The notes below the pieces were generated by a model that saw nothing but the letters and a program-made list of their open reading frames with translations, had not been told where the DNA came from and made no database searches. This document shows, piece by piece, positions 7,414 to 11,283 of a stretch of 11,283 nucleotides of DNA (its first letter is position 1; every line of letters begins with the position of its first letter). Where the stretch lies: assembly GCA_046542355.1 (NCBI GenBank), contig JBKHBN010000045.1, forward strand, positions 1 through 11,283, read 5' to 3'. The position numbers and the translations under genes were made by a program. The DNA is from UBA1672 sp046542355 (GTDB taxonomy: Bacteria > Pseudomonadota > Alphaproteobacteria > Micavibrionales > Micavibrionaceae).

Positions 7414-7446
7414 GTCTTTTCTGATAATTTAACTTCAGAAAAAGAC
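7414..7446 (+). repeat. Leader hairpin 4, just upstream of 16S
   Basis: GTCTTTTCTGA (7414-7424) pairs with TCAGAAAAAGAC (7435-7446) with a single bulged A and a 10-nt loop. It ends about 30 nt before the mature 16S 5' end and completes a series of four consecutive stem-forming elements in the leader. Confidence 0.65.
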
Positions 7447-7477
7447 GTCAAACAATGATTCTTTTGATGATGGATTC

Positions 7478-8972
<1,495 letters not shown>

Positions 8973-8988
8973 GTTATCTGGTGCATTT

Positions 8989-9018
8989 GCACTGCTCGCC
9001 CGCCTATCTCTTCTTTCC
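8989..9018 (+). other. 3' arm of the pre-16S processing stem
   Basis: This segment pairs with 7186-7214 as described for the 5' arm, bringing the two ends of 16S together in the primary transcript. The adjacent CCTGCGTA (9017-9024) could also pair with TACGCAGG (7198-7205), an alternative register. Confidence 0.78.
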
Positions 9019-9067
9019 TGCGTAGGATACAAATTGCCCTGATACCTTAAAGTATGGCTCTAAACAG

Positions 9068-9144
9068 GGGCTCGTAGCTCAGTTGGTTAGAGCGCACGCT
9101 TGATAAGCGTGAGGTCGCAAGTTCAAGTCTCGCCGGGCCCACCA
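9068..9144 (+). tRNA. tRNA-Ile (anticodon GAT)
   Basis: The 77-nt sequence folds as a full cloverleaf. The acceptor stem GGGCTCG (9068-9074) pairs with CGGGCCC (9134-9140) with one T-G pair. The anticodon stem CACGC/GCGTG encloses the loop TTGATAA with anticodon GAT at 9102-9104. The T arm contains GTTCAAGTC. CCA is encoded (9142-9144). It is the first spacer tRNA, about 100 nt after 16S. Confidence 0.96.
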
Positions 9145-9187
9145 TCACTTTTTGATATTGATGGAATAAATATGGTGCCATGCAGCG

Positions 9188-9220
9188 AAATTTATTGCTC
9201 AAAAGGGCAATAATAAATTT
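9188..9220 (+). repeat. Hairpin upstream of the spacer reading frame
   Basis: AAATTTATTGCTC (9188-9200), loop AAAA, and GGGCAATAATAAATTT (9205-9220) form a long stem with one T-G pair and a two-base bulge. It sits between tRNA-Ile and the small reading frame and could be a processing site separating the tRNA from the coding part. Confidence 0.6.
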
Positions 9221-9287
9221 GACCTGAGTTTGGTTCTTGTTTAATGTCCGTCCTTGTTTTTCAGCGTATGATAATGAGGATAGAGTG

Positions 9288-9572
9288 ATGGGCGTAACTG
9301 AAGATTTTGGTGAAAGTGCTGTGGTATTGCTTATGGATGGTGATACTGAAAGGGAACTTCATTTGTTTAATATTGCTGCAAGTGGAAACGCGAATACAGT
9401 TGCTATTGCTGACTTGGATGGTGACAATTGGCCGGTGCGTATTGGATTGCCCTATCCTTCTATGAGTGTGGTATTTTCTGAGGCAAAACGAAATAATCGT
9501 CCTCCTCGTTTTATTCTTGTTAAGACTTTGGGAGATGATGATGTACGCGAATTGCTTGTGTGCCCCGAATAA
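9288..9572 (+). CDS. Small acidic protein of unknown function, inside the rRNA operon spacer
   Basis: I do not recognise this 94-residue product. The ATG at 9288 is preceded by GAGGA (9276-9280) at 7-nt spacing, a good ribosome binding site; an in-frame TTG at 9237 has none. The codons look protein-like: GAT, GAA, GCT and GTN are common and there is a varied amino-acid mix. The product is acidic (16 Asp/Glu against 8 Lys/Arg by hand count), without signal peptide or membrane helix. It contains VAIADLDGDNW (about 39-49), which resembles a lone FG-GAP/VCBS calcium-loop motif but is too short to call, a basic proline stretch KRNNRPPRF (67-75), and LGDDDVREL near the end. It lies between tRNA-Ile and tRNA-Ala, codirectional, so it may be read from the rrn promoters. 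A possible TTGACC (9219-9224) promoter has a poor -10. It ends 65 nt before tRNA-Ala. Confidence 0.6.
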   Translation: MGVTEDFGESAVVLLMDGDTERELHLFNIAASGNANTVAIADLDGDNWPVRIGLPYPSMSVVFSEAKRNNRPPRFILVKTLGDDDVRELLVCPE

Positions 9573-9637
9573 GGCTTTGTGTTAATTTTAGGTTTTTGAA
9601 CTTCTGGCGGGTTTTGCTCGCAGGTGTCTTACTGAGC

Positions 9638-9713
9638 GGGCCCTTAGCTCAGCTGGGAGAGCGCCTGATTTGCATTCAGGAGGTCAGCGGTTCGATCCCG
9701 CTAGGGTCCACCA
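9638..9713 (+). tRNA. tRNA-Ala (anticodon TGC)
   Basis: The 76-nt sequence folds as a cloverleaf. The acceptor stem GGGCCCT (9638-9644) pairs with AGGGTCC (9703-9709) and contains the G3-U70 pair that specifies alanine. The anticodon stem CCTGA/TCAGG holds the loop TTTGCAT with anticodon TGC (9671-9673). The T arm has GGTTCGATCC, and CCA is encoded (9711-9713). It is the second spacer tRNA. Confidence 0.97.
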
Positions 9714-9742
9714 ATTGCTTTGCCTTTTTCGTTATTAACGGC

Positions 9743-9789
9743 GTGATATCTTTCTCGCGTATTACAGTATACGCGTCGCCAGAGATCAC
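9743..9789 (+). repeat. Extended two-part hairpin after tRNA-Ala
   Basis: The inner stem CGCGTAT/ATACGCG (9756-9762 and 9769-9775) has a 6-nt loop. Outside it, after an internal loop, GTGATATCT (9743-9751) faces AGAGATCAC (9781-9789), pairing in eight of nine positions. The G+C-rich inner stem has no following T tract, so it is more likely a processing structure than a terminator. Confidence 0.6.
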
Positions 9790-9874
9790 TTGTTTCTAAC
9801 AAAAAATGCTTCGCAAGATTTTTCTTTTAAGTGCTTTTTTGAGTATTTAAATGAAGAATTTCAGTTCTTCTGTA

Positions 9875-9895
9875 TTCTTATACATCGTAAATAGG
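9875..9895 (+). repeat. 21-nt repeat, spacer copy (first copy at 7167-7187)
   Basis: This copy matches the 16S leader copy at 20 of 21 positions and includes the exact 15-mer TACATCGTAAATAGG. It lies about 305 nt before 23S; the leader copy lies about 290 nt before 16S, so spacing to the following rRNA is similar. Confidence 0.7.
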
Positions 9896-9926
9896 TTTGA
9901 AATGACATCATAAGGTGTTAATAGCA

Positions 9927-9956
9927 ATATGAATAAAACTTCGGTTTTGTTTATGT
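9927..9956 (+). repeat. Hairpin with cTTCGg tetraloop
   Basis: Thirteen consecutive pairs (including T-G pairs) flank a TTCG loop closed by C-G, the unusually stable cUUCGg form. The 5' arm is 9927-9939 (ends AATAAAAC) and the 3' arm 9944-9956 (begins GTTTTGTT). It lies about 30 nt after the 21-nt repeat. There is no terminal T tract. Confidence 0.7.
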
Positions 9957-10199
9957 CGAATAACTATTAGCAAATTATGAATCTCCAAATAAAAAATTTT
10001 GTAGGTTCGGTTCATTTTAAGAGGAGGCGCGTAAGTGCTTATTCCGAGATTGAATCGAAAATATATTTCTAGATTTAATTTTTAAATTTAGATCTTTAAT
10101 GTCTAACAAAATCTGAGAACGTTCTTTGTTCGGGATCTTTGATCTTGGGCTTAGAACTTATTCAAAATGCGGGCAGGTTTATCCCTGCGCGTGATTTGA

Positions 10200-11283
<1,084 letters not shown>

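Larger units (their letters stand above)
9714..10199 (+). other. tRNA-Ala to 23S spacer, structured and non-coding
   Basis: About 485 nt without a credible gene. It holds an extended hairpin (9743-9789), the second copy of the 21-nt leader repeat (9875-9895), a UUCG-capped hairpin (9927-9956), GATCTTTAAT at 10091-10100 which loosely resembles a boxA antitermination core, and a small GCAGG/CCTGC stem close to the 23S start. It would also carry the 5' half of the pre-23S processing stem, whose partner is outside the window. Confidence 0.7.

Noticed and set aside
7219..7458. 79-codon reading frame before 16S
   Set aside because: It runs through the four leader hairpins, lies inside the pre-16S transcript and has no ribosome binding site.
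9402..9434. LAGLIDADG-like string (AIADLDGD) suggesting a homing endonuclease in the rRNA operon
   Set aside because: It is one loose match in a 94-residue acidic protein without the rest of the fold, and it lies in a spacer rather than interrupting an rRNA gene.
9560..9799. 79-codon reading frame across tRNA-Ala
   Set aside because: It contains the whole tRNA-Ala gene; the amino-acid string is translated tRNA.

Overview
The window looks like chromosomal DNA of an alphaproteobacterium. The evidence is the 16S sequence type (short V-regions, GCCGCGTGAGTGAAGAAGGCCTTAGG-type signature, 3' end CCTCCTTTCT), the 16S - tRNA-Ile(GAT) - tRNA-Ala(TGC) - 23S order, and a strong TTGACA-type rrn promoter. 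I cannot place it below class with confidence.

The left half (1-6561) is part of an envelope or exopolysaccharide locus. On the + strand there is a GT4 glycosyltransferase cut by the left edge, a Wzz-type chain-length protein 15 nt behind it, then about 500 bp of very AT-rich DNA, and a WaaE/KdtX-like GT2 glycosyltransferase. On the - strand, a large outer-membrane polysaccharide export protein with about six SLBB-like repeats is followed 15 nt later by a second GT2 glycosyltransferase, which converges on the + strand GT2 with a 13-nt gap. Together they suggest sugar assembly (glycosyltransferases), length control (Wzz) and export (SLBB/OPX). No flippase, polymerase or initiating transferase is visible.

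From 6562 to 7477 lies an intergenic region between the leftward OPX gene and the rightward rRNA operon. It holds two tandem promoters with A/T tracts upstream of each, a 9-bp inverted repeat centred on the second promoter's start region, the 5' half of the pre-16S processing stem, and a run of four hairpins just before mature 16S.

From 7478 to the right edge is an rRNA operon: complete 16S, tRNA-Ile(GAT), a small open reading frame with a good ribosome binding site, tRNA-Ala(TGC), a structured spacer, and the 5' part of 23S. The most unusual point is the 94-codon reading frame lying between the two spacer tRNAs in the same direction as the rRNA. The next is a 21-nt element (20/21 identical) found both in the 16S leader and in the spacer before 23S. 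No CRISPR array, insertion sequence or recognisable defence system is visible.
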